Source of the DNA: Rhodosporidiobolus odoratus
Taxonomy: Eukaryota > Basidiomycota > Microbotryomycetes > Sporidiobolales > Sporidiobolaceae
Reading direction: 5' to 3'
DNA: 64,000 nt
Assembly: GCA_034387635.1 (NCBI GenBank)
Contig: JAOANU010000011.1
Location: forward strand, 342,501 to 406,500
In this document: positions 52,927 through 64,000 of the stretch, piece after piece
Layout: every line of letters starts with the position of its first letter
Position numbering within the stretch: position 1 is the stretch's first letter
The notes under the pieces: model-generated
Databases searched by the model: none
Seen by the model: the letters and a program-made list of their open reading frames with translations, nothing else
What the model was told of the DNA's origin: nothing
Program-made: the position numbers and the translations under genes

Positions 52927-55900
52927 TTAAGCCCCAAGATGTCCCCTTACATGCAGGCCCAAATCCTCCCTTGTCAAACAGACGGCTCCACAGGCCTCCG
53001 CCTGACTTTCGCTCCCAATCCTCCATTCGCACCTAAAGTCGCTCGGCGCCGGTCCCAGAAACTGAGTGCTGCCGCCCAGGGTCGTGAAGGAGGAGAGGGT
53101 TGACGGTTCAGGGACAGAGGAGGATGGGAAGGTAGAGATGGAGATATCGCCAGCGGCAACAAAGTCAGGCGAGGAAGATGCGGCGGCCACGGCGACGAGA
53201 TCCGCTTCCGTTGCCGGCTGGGCCTGCGCGGCGTTGGTCATCGGTCCATCTTCGTCCTCGCTCTCTGTGTCCTTGTCCTCCTCAATAGTCTCGCCCGCTG
53301 CCCTCCTCCTCTCTTCCTCCTCGCGCCGCCGGATCCCGGCACCGTACTCTTCCCACAGCGCTGAATTTTCCCTAATCTCCCTCATCTCACTCCTCCGCAT
53401 CGTCTCCCGATAGAAACTTGTCTCCTTCTTCAGTTTCTCCGCCTCCGCCTTGAGTTTCCTCTCCTTGGCGGCATGGAGAAGCTCCTTCTGCTTCAATCCC
53501 GTATCAAGAAGAACCCTCAGCCGTGCCGCCTCTGCCTCCGCCACTTCCGCTTCGTTGGCCCGGTCGACCGCAGCTGACGAAGCGGATTGGTACTGCGCCT
53601 GCATGTACGAGAGGTCGTCCTGGGCCGCTTCACGCGAGTTCTGCAGTTGCTTGTTCGACTTTTGGAGAGCGGCGTAATCGGTCTTGAGCTTGGCGGCTTC
53701 AACGGCGAGAGGCCTGAGGGTGAAGAGCTCGGCCTCGAAAGTAGCGGTTGCCTCGCGAAGTCGAAGGATTTCTTGCTCTAGCTGATCGCGAGTCTGCACA
53801 GTGAGAGACCGGTAAGCTGGTGAATGATGAAAAGACGGAAAATAACGCACCATTTGCGAAGGAGGAGGTGGACCCGCAGGTTGGGGAGAAGTACCACCGA
53901 CGGCGAGAGCTTCGCCAGCCGGTGTTGAGCCACGAACATGCGTCGAAGTATGAGCAAGCGAGCCTGCAGGACTGAGAGATCAGCGGCTGTGGCGAGCGAG
54001 AGCGATCACGAAAAGAGCCTTACGAGCGAATTCCACTGGCAGCTTGTCAGCAGGCGCCCTCTTCAGCTGGAAATTCCCTTCCCGCGAACGGATGATGATG
54101 AAGTCGACCTTCTCAACGCCCTCGACAGAATGGCGTCGAAGCTCGAATGCCCAAAACTCGGCCCGCGCGAGAGGTGCATCCTTCAGAACTGCGCGGGTTG
54201 AATTGGAAGGTTCAGTCCGGCCAAGTCGCATTCGATCGGCTGAAAGGGACAAGGAACGTACCGATGTAAGCTCGTGGGTCTCGTAAAAACCTCTCAATCT
54301 CCGCCTTGGTCCCATCAGTCCCCAAGATGTAAGGCGAGGAGATGACAAGCGCGATAACCTCGTCGACCTTGGTGCCGCCGCCTCCTGGACCAGGTGAGCT
54401 CGTCCGGGATAGTAGGGGTGGCGAAGTCCGAAGAGCAGCTGATGTAGGCGCAGACGAAGGAGCGGGTGGTGCATTGCTGACGTTCGCGGCGACGGCGGGA
54501 GAAGAAGGAGCGGCGGCATGGCGGTCGTTAACGGCAGAGTGAGTCGGGGTAGAATGGCTGATGGGAACGCCGCTGGAGACCGGGGAGGGAGAGATGACGT
54601 TGAGAGCGGGAGTCTGGATCGCCGGGTGCATAGGATAGGGGTATGGAGAAGGAAGCGGTATCGGGCCTTGCGAGTAAGAGTGGGTAAGGAACGGTGCGGG
54701 GTGAGTAGGCAACATAGGAATGGGAACAGGCGTGCCGTGGTACGGGGCAGGAGGGAAAGCCATGGGAACAAGATAGGACGGCGGTGGTGGAGGCGGCGAA
54801 GCCTGGGAAGAGAGGTGTGAGGTGGGCTGCTCGGTACGAGCTTTCTTACTTGCCTCGTCCTCTCGTCCTTCTCGATCGCGCTTGGTGGGCTGAGGAGGGC
54901 AAGGTGAGGGTGCCATAGTATGGGCTGAAGGCAGATGCATGGGGGGAAGGCCGCCGCCAGGGTAGCCGGGCGCTCCGGCAAATGCACCGCTGAAACCGAT
55001 TGGCACGGCGCCGGGAGGGATATAACCTGGAATTTGGCTCGGCCCAGGCTGTACCGATGGAGCGCCACTGGCGTCCGCTGGCACACCTCCTGCTCCGACG
55101 GGACCATGCGGAGCGTAGCCTGCAGGCGGGTAACCTTCTCCAGCATCCGCTGCTTCTCCGGCCGCCTTCCCTCCTACTGCTTTCTGCGGTTCCTCACCGC
55201 CTTGCTCGTCACCTTGTGTTCCGTCACCGATAAGCACTTCTCCGAGCTGAGAGTTCCCCGCGGATGCGGAGAAATCGAAGTACTCGTTGATCCATTCGTC
55301 CTGCAGAGCACCGTCGTCGATAGGCTGTGAGAAGAGCTGGGTCTCCTCTGACACGACTTCGGGACTTGGTGAACGCGGAGCTGCGATTGGGAGAGTGACA
55401 GCAGCCACCGCTCCCTCGCCGATGCTGATTCCTTCAAGGACAGACGGGGAAGGAGGGCGTGCGAATGGTCGCTTCAAGCCGTAGGAAGACGAGCCTGTTA
55501 AGCGAGGAGCGAAAGGACGAAGTGGAGAGCCGCCGGGAGGGCGGACGATGTGCGGGTCGATAGTGATAGGGAGGGAAACATACGAAGCCGCTGCCGAGGA
55601 AGCCACCTCCGCCTCGAAGGATGAAGCGGGGCTTTCCTCATTGACTGCGGCAACGAGCTCAAGACGCGCCTTTGCGGGACGAGGTGGTCTCGGCGCCGAT
55701 GAAGCTGTGTGTGGTTGTTGCGAGCGGCGGAAAGGTGAGCGATGAGGGGAGGAGTCGGGGTCTTCGATCGGGTCGAGCTGTGAAGAGACGGGATGACGCT
55801 GTTCGTGTAGGCCGAAGGCAGCGATAGTAGGAATGGGCACGGGACCGAGCGGTCTACGAGCTTCTGTAGTTTCGGGCTCTGAGGAGGAGTGACCGGCGGT

Positions 55901-57436
55901 GTGCTGAAGTGGGTCGAATATCGGTACATCGTCTTCGAGAGGCTGCATGTCGAGGTCGGAGTGGCTTGTGGTGGGCGAGTCAAACGGAAGAGGTGGTCGA
56001 GTGCGGGAGGGGAAAGTCGATGCGGCGGAGCTGACGGGCGCAAGTTGCGAAGCGACCATACTGTCCTCGATCTCGTCGGCTTCTCGCCCAGACGGAACGT
56101 TCCCGACTTGCTGCGAGTCGGGGACAAGAGATGCGGCCGCTGTACCCGAAGACGCTGCGGCTATTACCGTTTCCTGCGACTCGGGCCGCTCCTGAGGTTT
56201 AGTCACGGACCGGGTCTCCAGATCTTCTGCCTGACCATTTCCTCCGCTGCTCGCCGTGTCCTCCTGCGTGTCCTCCCTCGCCCGATCCTCCACAGCATCC
56301 TTCTTCCCAGCTTTCGTATCCAACCCCTTTCCACTGCGTCCGGCAGCAGCAATCGACTCGTCCGCTACTCGCGCGTCTAGGCGATCTCGCTGCGTATATG
56401 GTTGCGTCGCCCTCTTCGCAGATATTGCTGTTACCGACGAGAGCCGCTTTTGCGGTTGAGGCGAGTTGGTCGGCTTGGCTGTTCCACCGAGATCAGCCTC
56501 GACAGAAACCTTCTTCGCTCCGGGTAGTTTCGCCCTTTTCTGCTTCTTGATAGGCTGAGACTGCGAGGAATCCGAATCGGGAACGACCATCTTCCGCTTC
56601 AGGGTCGTAGGAGGTAAGGATTCTTCGAGCTGGTCCTCTTCTTGGTCTTCAACAGCAAGGACGGAGGTATTGGAAGATGTCGAGCTGGTAGAGGCGCGCG
56701 ACTTCTGTGAATTGCTGATGTGAGCTCGGAATCTGCGGCAAAGCGAGAAGAAGCGCACGGAGGCACTGCTTCGAGATCCGCTTACCGCCTGCCGCTGTTT
56801 CGCTTTCTTGTCGGCCTTTGCCTTTGCCTTTTCCGCCGCCCGTTGCTGCTTCAGAGCAATCTTCTCAGCCTTTCCATGCTTGAGCCAAGATTCGACAAGT
56901 AGGGAATTGGCGTTCTGCTTGGGTTCCTGCAGCAGGTAAAAAGAGTATGTGAGCAGCCTGAATGGTGATCTGTGCAATTGACTGCAACGCACCCAGGTCG
57001 GTTTCCAGGGTTCCCCGTTCTCATCCTTGCCTTTCCACGCTATCAAGTACCGGTTCTTGACTTCGTCGAGCTGGAAAGAGGGAAGTAAGCACATCAGCTC
57101 CATCTCCGGATAGGCGAGTCGGTGAGTACGTACAATCACCTCTGCTTCCCAGAACCCCTGCGAGTCTTCCTTGTTATCCTCGGATTGTGTTCCGCTGCCG
57201 AGGTTGATTTCCAGCGACTCGTTGGCACTTTTTCCCTGAGTTGCTGGATGGACAACGAGGGAATCCTCCTGTGATGCACGGCCCGAGGTGCTGCAGCAAG
57301 GTATAACAGAATCTCAGCATTGATGCTAACGTCGGAGAGCGCCGCAGGAGACAGATTCCCGCACTCCCACGTCGTTAAGGACAAGTGGGACAGAGGAAGG
57401 GGGAGACGGGACGCACGAAGTACGGCCCTTGGGCAT
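52927..57436 (-). CDS. Chromodomain protein with long disordered middle, coiled coil and C-terminal C2H2-like finger
   Basis: ATG at 57436 (MPKGRTS), then an exon ending EDSQGFWEAEVI. Further exons complete a chromodomain: FQLDEVKNRYLIAWKGKDEN, then EPWKPTW and EPKQNANSLLVESWLKHG (aromatic residues F, Y, W visible). A Lys/Ala-rich helix and about 700 disordered residues follow. Then comes a folded block, KVDEVIALVISSPYILGTDG, continuing across an intron with RAEFWAFELRRHSVEGVEKV. In-phase introns connect this to a coiled coil (TRDQLEQEILRLREATATFE; KQKELLHAAKERKLKAEAEK). The C-terminal Cys/His pattern (FRCEWRI...GAVCLTREDLGLHVRGH) resembles a C2H2 finger. A chromatin-binding role is likely (methyl-lysine reader), but the aromatic cage was not checked in detail. 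Eight or nine exons; it is one gene only if the splice joins near 53840-54020 hold, which they do in phase. Confidence 0.75.
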
Positions 57437-57881
57437 TCTCTACAGACAGGATGCAGCGTTCTGATCACGATTTCCGGCCTCGAGCGACACCAGTCGCGTG
57501 CAACAGGCCGATAAACAGTCGGCGAAGTGGTGAAACGCGCCGAGGAAAGTTTGGCGACGGGTAAGCGTAGGCGGACGGATATCAGGGCGTCCCACGTTGT
57601 GCCGTGCTCGTCGCTCTGTCGGTTGCAAGCGCAATCGGTAGCAGCAAGGTAGCAGACGAAGCAATGAAACAGGAAGGGAAAATACCAATAACACGGTTTC
57701 ACCACAACTCCGTGTGGCATTCCGCTAGGAGCCAGGATAGACTCATGATGATCCGCACCTACGCACTGTGCCGTTTGACTCAATCCTCTGCAAAAGTGGA
57801 CAGTCCCCCCTTTTACTGTTGATCCACTTCTCCCCGCTGCTCTCTCCACCTCATTCCGCTCTCGCGTTTGCTAGACCTGCT
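57437..57881. promoter_or_regulatory. Divergent promoter, chromodomain gene / SRP19
   Basis: 445 bp between head-to-head start codons. Short open frames inside have no features. Confidence 0.5.
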
Positions 57882-58825
57882 ATGCCTACCATCGAAGATT
57901 ACGCCAGCGATCCGGACGACTTTGAGCTGCCCCCAGCTCCCCTTGACAAGGGCAAGGGCCCAGCACTCCCCGACTTCCCGGTCCCACAAGGTGGTGAACC
58001 GACTCTACCCAAGGCTCTTAGGATAGGCTTCGATGGATCCTTGCGACCGGTCGCACCGGCTGAGTTCGCTGGGTAGATCTCATCGCATCCTCTCACTTCT
58101 CCTCAGACTAACCTCTCTCTTCCGCAGGTGGGACACTCTGTACCCTATCTATATTGATGCGAAGCGGCCACAGCAAGATGGAGGACGACGAGTGAACAGT
58201 AAGGTCGCTCTGCAGTGGCCGCTGGCAGAGCAGATGGCGCGAGCATGTAGGATGCTAGGATTCGACACCGTGTTCGAGGTGCGCGTCTTTCCTTTCTTGC
58301 CGGCTTCTCCTTGCCCTAACTCGAACGGCATCCTGCAGCCTAGTAAAACGCATCCGAAGGACTGGGCCAACCCTGGGCGGATCAAGGTGCAGATCAAGGG
58401 CGACGACAAGAAGCCCAAGATTTCCGCCATCAAGAACAGTACGCAAAGCCTCGTTCCTCGCTGCAAATTGCTTCTGACCCACGTTTCCCGTAGAGCGTGT
58501 TCTCCTTCATCGCATATGCGACGTGCTCCGCCCTCATCAGCCTCAGCCCCCTGCCGCGACGGAATCAAACCCTATCCCGCTTCCGCCGATCCACAAACGC
58601 CTACCTCCCAATTCTCCTGCCGTCTCACACGGTACGCTTGATGAGGCGACTAAAGGAGGCGGGCCGCTCGGCGCTCTGGGCGGGATGTTTGGAGGCGGCG
58701 AGGACGAGGCCGCAGTTGAGAAGGCCGAGGATGATCGGAAGAAGAAGGAGCAGGACATGAAGACCAAGCAGGAGCAGATGGTCAAGAAGCTCAAGGGGAA
58801 GAAGATGCACGTCAAGCGGAGGTAG
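57882..58825 (+). CDS. SEC65: Signal recognition particle 19 kDa subunit (SRP19/Sec65)
   Basis: Binds the SRP RNA tetraloops and primes SRP54 binding. Exon 1 starts MPTIEDYASDPDDFELPPAP, an acidic fungal extension. Exon 2 has the SRP19 core WDTLYPIYIDAKRPQQDGGR, then RRVNSKVALQWPLAEQMARA. After an intron comes KTHPKDWANPGRIKVQIKGD. The last exon has an extra linker, then a Gly-rich and Lys-rich tail (DMKTKQEQMVKKLKGKKMHV...) ending KRR. Five exons. The Lys-rich tail is typical of SRP19 RNA contacts. Confidence 0.93.
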
Positions 58826-59251
58826 GCTGTAGGGCTCTAGGTTGCTGGAAGGTGCCGTTCACCTTTTTCTTTCTGCTGCTTTCCCTCGTCCTTTTCCGAC
58901 AAAGACTACTGCCTATCGCCGCCTTCACGTCTTTCGTACCTACGAGACGTCGTACTCGCGGATGCTCTGCCACGCTCATACCGCCTTCACCGCCTTTGAG
59001 TGGGGTCCACGGCCGCCTTCGGGGGAGCGCACGGTCGTCTCCTTTCGCTGGTTCCCCTCTTCCACGATGGCCCTCCGCAAATTCCGGGATGGCCAAGCGC
59101 TTCTCTGAACTCCTATGCCATACACCACGCGGCAGTAAGCGTACACCCGTGCCTTCAGCGCCTCGTCCAACACTTGTCGCCTTGACTGTCGTCCTTGTCT
59201 TTCTCTCCGTCTTCACATCGTGTCCTTCGCCTACTAGAGACGTCAGTCGCC
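58826..59251. other. Spacer between SRP19 and nuclease-like gene
   Basis: 3' UTR of SRP19 and promoter of the next gene on the same strand. No gene seen. Confidence 0.4.
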
Positions 59252-60998
59252 ATGTACAACTCCGCCTTCGCCCCTCAGCCTCGCAACTCCCGCGTCGCCG
59301 TCTATTTCTCCCCACGCAAGCGTCATCACACCCGGGCGCAGGCGAATTTGCTAGCGTCCTTGCATACGCCGCTTCCGAAGAGGTCGCCTCCGCGAGAACC
59401 AGATGCTCCAAAGCAGCCCGACCGCTCGGACCAGGACGACACGGAGCCGGCGCGTTTATACATTCCGGGTCCCACCCACGATTTCACACGCGGGAAGGAA
59501 AGCAAGATTTCTGTCGTCAACATGATTCAGCGCCCTCTACTCCAGCTCTATGCTCTCGTGAAGCACGGCAACCCACCCGTTAATGCAGCCGCCGTGGCGG
59601 CCGACTACCATACAAAGCGCATTTCTATCGACCAAGACTGGGATGACCTGCGTCCGCATGACAAGGAGGCAACAAGAATCCTCCTTGACGCTATATACCG
59701 TGAGGACAAAGGCGTGTACCAGATGCCTCAGGTCAGATACAGCCCGCAGGTAAGCTTCCACTCTCGCGATTTTCTCGCACGCCCTGGCGAGTTTGCCCGG
59801 ATTTATGACAGTCATCGCTCTTGTCCGCTGATCTCCGACAGGTGGAGGCGTTCTTGGAAAACGAAGCGGACGCTAGCGGCGCTTTCAGGGCGAACGTCCT
59901 CAATCCCGCCATCGACATCATCAACACCGTATTTCTAGAACACGCAGCGAAGCACAGCGATCACAACCTCAAGGTCATCCTCTCCTGTGAGCATTCCGTG
60001 GCAAACCTGGGAACGTCCACCACGTTAGTTCCTCTGTCACCCACGCTCGTTTCCCCCTCCGGAACTTCATCATTTACCTCTGGCACACAGGAGCGCCTTG
60101 GACTACGCAATTTCCCTGGTTACATGGCCACCGCATCAAGGCCACAGACACCTTCTTCGCTTTGACTTGTTGATAGTCGAGATGAAGGTGCGTAATCGCC
60201 TCTCACCGACTATGCTCCTGAGTTTTGACACTCTTATTTTGTAGCGTCCCGGCTACATTCTTTTGGAGGACTTCGAGTCGCAGTACTTGAAGCGCAATGA
60301 CTCTCGTGGCCGCAGGCTCATAGCACAGCCGATGCTGTGAGTCTCTTTCCCTTTTCTAGTTCGGCTCCTGCTGGACCCCTACTGATCTAGCTCCGGCCGA
60401 CAGCTACTGCAAGAACACCGGCTGCGAGCGCTTCCTTCTCTCGGGTGCGCTCGCTTGACCTCTCTGCGTCTTTCTCCCCTTTTCCCTCCGTCGGCGAAAC
60501 ATAATACCGACATACTGTGAGCTTCCAGACTACCTCAGTACAGTGGCGGTCCATGTGGACCATGCCACGGTCGATGGCGGCGAGCCCGTGCACGTCGCGG
60601 CGCGCCCAGTGGTTTCCCGTTCGCACGGGTCGCTCGAAGATGACATGCGCAACATGATCCTCAACGGACGAGTGACACCGTACAACATGGGACCGCTCGC
60701 AGCGGTCATTGCTGAATGCTGGCATGCGTTGCGCGGGTTGGGGCTCATCGACTACGGTGCCGACAGACCGGTGAGCGAGCATTCTCTTCTTTGAGGCTGT
60801 TGCACCTGTGCTGACACCTCTCTGATCTGACCAGCTTTTCCCGGGAGCGGAGAAGCTGCACGGTGATGGAGAAGAGGTTACCATTGAGCTCCCCGTGTGT
60901 TAACCTTTCCGATTGACCCATCTCGATGCTTACCTGCCATTTTTCTCCAGCCCGCACTCGAGCAGTACCTGAGGGACGGGACAACGTCAGAGCATTGA
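59252..60998 (+). CDS. PD-(D/E)XK nuclease-like domain protein
   Basis: Seven or eight exons. The N-terminus MYNSAFAPQPRNSRVAVYFS is basic and Pro-rich. The region VEAFLENEADASGAFRANVL, then NPAIDIINTVFLEHA, is followed by TTSALDYAISLVTW. Next comes RFDLLIVEMKRPGYILLEDF. The acid in LDYAI followed by E-x-K in VEMKRPG is the core of a PD-(D/E)XK fold, in the fungal form with VExKRPG. The C-terminal helices (YNMGPLAAVIAECWHALRGL, then GLIDYGADRP) end TTSEH at 60998. In-phase introns were checked at the ALDYAI junction (GTTAGT...CACAG), after VEMK (GTGCGT) and before DYLSTVAVHVDHA. Substrate and role unknown; such genes are frequent and variable in basidiomycetes. Confidence 0.65.
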
Positions 60999-61164
60999 GC
61001 AGCGAGAACAGAGCAGCCGGAGCCAGCAGAAGGTCGCGTCCCGAGACGGCTGGGGGAAGTGCGTTTGAGGGCACCTGAAGACCGTATAGATTCTCAAAGC
61101 GAGTACATGTTACGACCCGTACACTCCACGAGTTCAGATCAGTTCGCTACTTGGAATTGCTTGT

Positions 61165-62591
61165 CTATGCCTTCTCCAACCCTTTCACGGCCTCCTTGGC
61201 CGCGTCTACTCTGTCGAGGACCGACTGCACCCGCTTGACAGCTTCCTTCCTGTCTGCCCTCGCCTGCGCAAACGACCCCGGTACCTCGATCGAGTCGAGG
61301 CGCAATAGGGCCTGAAGAAGCGTCTCCGAGAGGAAGAGGAGCGTTCGAGACTGCGGAGCCGAAAGCTCCTCCTCTTCCACCGCTTCCCCTCGACGCTTCT
61401 TCTGCTCCTGCTGGATATACGCCTCGACCTGCCCAACTTTGGGCTCGAGGTCCGTAAGGCGATCCTCCGCAATTTCCTTGATCCGTCGCTGCACCGTCGC
61501 CTCGTCGTCCACCTTTGTCTCGCTTGAGCTGCTCGGAGCCGCTGTTTCCGCCGCCGCGAGATCCTGCAGGTCCTTGCGTGTCGAAAGTCGATCGTCGACG
61601 CGCGCACTGACGTCTTTGCTGCCGAGCATGACGAGCTTTTTCAGCTTCTTCTTGCTGCCACTGCGGCCGGCGAAGGACCACGAGTCCCAGAAGGATCTGG
61701 GCTTGTCGCCGTCGTTCGCGGAGAGATCGGCGGATTCGTCGTCGACGAGTTGGTAGGAAGAGAGAGGGAGGAGGTCGTCGCGGAGGACGGCGCCGGAAAA
61801 GATCAATTTCTGGTGGTCGGGTGGGACGCCGGTTATGTTGTACAGAGTAGCTTTGAGAGCTGAGAGGGGAGAAGCTGGCGGTGGAAGAGGTACACGGATC
61901 CTGCAGCGGGTAAGAGCTAGAATCAATGCCAGAGCAATACAGATAAGGAGGAAGACTGCACTTTTCTCGACCCCATTGCACTTCAATCGCGCCATAGTCG
62001 TCCGCCCGACGCGCTGCGGCACCTGTTGCGGTAGTAGGAGTGCCGAGGCCAGAGTCTGCCATTCCTTCAGTTGTAGCGGTGGATGCGAGGTAGCGCTGTT
62101 GTTGACGACGAGCGTCTCGTCGACGGGCGAGGTCGGTGATGAAGAGGTGAAGGACGAGTCCGACAAGCGAGACGAGGATAGGAGCGTGACGGAGGGAAAG
62201 GTCGATAGCCTTGTCGCGGTAGATGAGCCAGCGAGGGTCGTCTGCGAAGGCGAGAGAATAGGGGAATTGTGTCAGCGAGAAGCGGCGTCGTTGTGATGAC
62301 CACAACCAGTAGCATGGAGTATGGGAAAGTGAGCTTACTGGCTACTCCGACAATCAGCTGCGCTACTGCGTTATCCGACTGTTCGAGGACACTGAAGGCT
62401 TCGGTCGCTCGAGATGAGGTGAGGTTGAGGTAGCGGTGCGCAACGGGACCGGCACGGTTGAGAGTGTTTGAGAGCTTGTCGAGTAGCTCAGCCAGCTTGT
62501 ATACGGGGTCTCTCGTGTCGAGAGGTTGTGCAGCGGGGACGTTGTTCTCCTCGTCGGCGTCGCTGGCCGCCTTTTCGCTTCGGCCACCACG
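61165..62591 (-). CDS. Membrane-anchored BAG-domain protein with ubiquitin-like domain (Snl1/Bag1-like)
   Basis: The first visible exon starts at 62591 (RGGRSEKAASDADEENNVPA) and reads DPVYKLAELLDKLSNTLNRA. Its initiator exon was not found, so the 5' end is open. The next exon has a membrane helix (HAPILVSLVGLVLHLFITDL) followed by RRR. After an intron comes a ubiquitin-like domain (PLSALKATLYNITGVPPDHQ, then KLIFSGAVLRDDLLPLSSYQ). A coiled coil (EAYIQQEQKKRRGEAVEEEE) and a C-terminal BAG domain (LLRLDSIEVPGSFAQARADR, then KEAVKRVQSVLDRVDAAKEA) complete it. BAG domains are Hsp70 nucleotide-exchange factors. The membrane helix suggests an ER/nuclear-envelope position like yeast Snl1, here with an added UBL. 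Confidence 0.8.
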
Positions 62592-63660
62592 CTACTTGAT
62601 TCCAATACTTCTATACACTGTCTAGGACGACTGATGGCTTCGTTTGCTGGCTATAGTGAGTGCAAACTCTTTCTCGCAATTGCTTGTGACTCTGTTTACA
62701 CTTTCCCTCCGGCAGCTATCGACCTCTTTTGCCGCTAATGGCTCGCAGGGATTGCGGTGGCTCATCGTTGGACGACCTCCTCAAGGACGCTTTGTGCCGT
62801 CGCTTCCCCTGTACCAGCATGACGCCCGTGTCGTCTGGCGCTCGCTTTTCTTCACTTCCTTTGAATCGCCCGCTTTCCAGTTTTCGCAGTCTCCGAAGCA
62901 GAGAGACGATACGCTGTCTTTCAGACGGCGGTATGGCAGTTCCGGCGGTGTATCCTCCCCCCTCTCTCCCACGTTTTCTCCAATCGGCCCAGCGCTGTAC
63001 CCGACCTGTTTTCGCCTTTGCCGCTTTGTCCAGACGCTGCTTCTTCCGTCCTCCCGCAATCGGTCCGAGGAGTTCGGCGGCCGGAGAGCCTCTCGTCAGG
63101 GAGGGGACGCTCCTGATGCGCGCAAGGGTTGTCCATCGAGCTGTGCGTTCTTCCCTTTTTGCCTCCATGCACCATCTCCATAAACCGCGTCGTTCCGCAG
63201 ATCGTGCTCTGGCAGACAGGCCCCTGTGCTTCGGTCAGAATGACTGTCGGTGGTGGCCTCGCTGCAAGTCGGGACGTGCCCTGCATAGCGCTGAACGCTG
63301 GCGGGTGCAACTCCGGTCAGAGAGAGCGGAGCAGTACGAGGTGCTTTTTGCAGCCTCGTGGGACCACGTGGGTCTATTCGTACTCCTCGTCATCGGCTGG
63401 AAGCGGTGTGGATACGAAATGGAGCGTGATGGGAACCGGGAGGACGCGAAATCGACTTTTCCATGAAGCCCATTTGCGGTTATATCTGAGCTACCTGGGT
63501 ACCACCAGCCCTTGCCTGTCCTGCATCCTCGTAGACAGATGTAGTCATCGAAAGTTACAAGTCACGACCTGAGGCTCGCGTGACTGTCACTTCTTCCTCC
63601 TCTTCTTCCCCGCTTCCTCACTAACTGAACCGTCAACGTCTAGCTCCGTAGCACACAAGT
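62592..63660. other. Ambiguous 1.1 kb with open frames on both strands
   Basis: A plus-strand frame (62644-63183) contains QGLRWLIVGRPPQGRFVPSL and SLFFTSFESPAFQFSQSP and looks partly coding. An overlapping minus-strand frame (62716-63168) has IPPSERQRIVSLLRRLRKLE. Only one, or neither, can be real. A start and splice pattern could not be fixed for either. The initiator exon of the BAG gene should also lie here. Confidence 0.3.
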
Positions 63661-64000
63661 ATGCCCGTCACGACCCGCTTGCAGCGCAAAGTGCGTTCCC
63701 CGGTCTTCCCTTCCTCCCTTCTCTCCATTGATGACCCCCTCACCTCCTTTTCAGCTCGGCGTAGCTTCTCTCACCAGTCTCCCTGTAGAGACGCTCGAGC
63801 AAATCTTTGACCTCGCGTACGAAGAAACTCCTCCCACCGGTCCAATCTGCAAGCGTCTTCTTCCCTTTCACCGCGCCCGCGTTACTTCTCTCCGCCTGCC
63901 TAAGACAGTGACTACCGCCTATCTAAAGAAGCTCCTCTTGTCCTATGGACGTCTGCGCAAACTCCACCTTGTGCAGCGCCGCGACGTGCCCGCCATCCTT
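63661..64000 (+). CDS. F-box-like protein copy 3, truncated by window end
   Basis: Exon 1 MPVTTRLQRK is joined by a GTGCGT...TTTCAG intron to an exon starting LGVASLTSLPVETLEQIFDL. It contains the family signature (TPPTGPICKRLLPFHRARV) and a first leucine-rich part (AYLKKLLLSYGRLRKLHLVQ). It runs open off the end at 64000. It aligns directly with copies 1 and 2. Confidence 0.8.

Overview
The window looks like nuclear DNA of a basidiomycete fungus, most likely a red-yeast-type Pucciniomycotina (Microbotryomycetes, Rhodotorula/Sporobolomyces-like). The lineage is an inference. What the sequence shows is GC-rich DNA, tightly packed eukaryotic genes, many 50-100 nt introns with GTGCGT/GTACGT/GTAAGT-type donors, long pyrimidine-rich introns and low-complexity proteins (poly-Q, poly-G, RS). 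No rRNA, tRNA, transposon or CRISPR array was found.

Layout. 0.5-6 kb: an ML-domain/TRP-like membrane protein and the arginine-specific carbamoyl-phosphate synthase small subunit (both -). 7-8.1 kb: a poorly resolved candidate gene (+). 8.8-13.9 kb: a NIMA-type kinase (-) and a cytochrome b5 reductase (-), the latter divergent from TRAPP subunit Bet5 (+). 14-17.6 kb: an accessory patch with an unknown spliced gene (family A copy 1) and an F-box-like gene (copy 1). 17.9-29.4 kb: core genes in convergent/divergent pairs: complex I 24 kDa subunit, NSA2, mitoribosomal Mrp10, APC5, a DUF1279 protein and TFIIH subunit Tfb1. 29.8-41.5 kb: Yak1 kinase, a WW/RS protein and an UNC-50/Gmh1 protein. 41.5-45.2 kb: a second accessory patch with family A copy 2 and a short-chain dehydrogenase. 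45.5-60 kb: SEA4/Mio, F-box copy 2 (frame-interrupted), an orphan protein, a chromodomain protein, SRP19 and a PD-(D/E)XK-like protein. 61-64 kb: a UBL-BAG membrane protein, an ambiguous stretch and F-box copy 3, cut by the window end.

Most core genes are unrelated housekeeping functions (respiration, ribosome biogenesis, secretion, transcription, mitosis, TORC1 signalling). Organisation is by shared promoters and shared 3' spacers, not by pathway. The accessory patches between them are the most novel part. They contain (i) a two-copy family of unknown proteins with conserved sequence blocks and a conserved last intron position, and (ii) a three-copy F-box-like family in which two copies carry apparent frameshifts.
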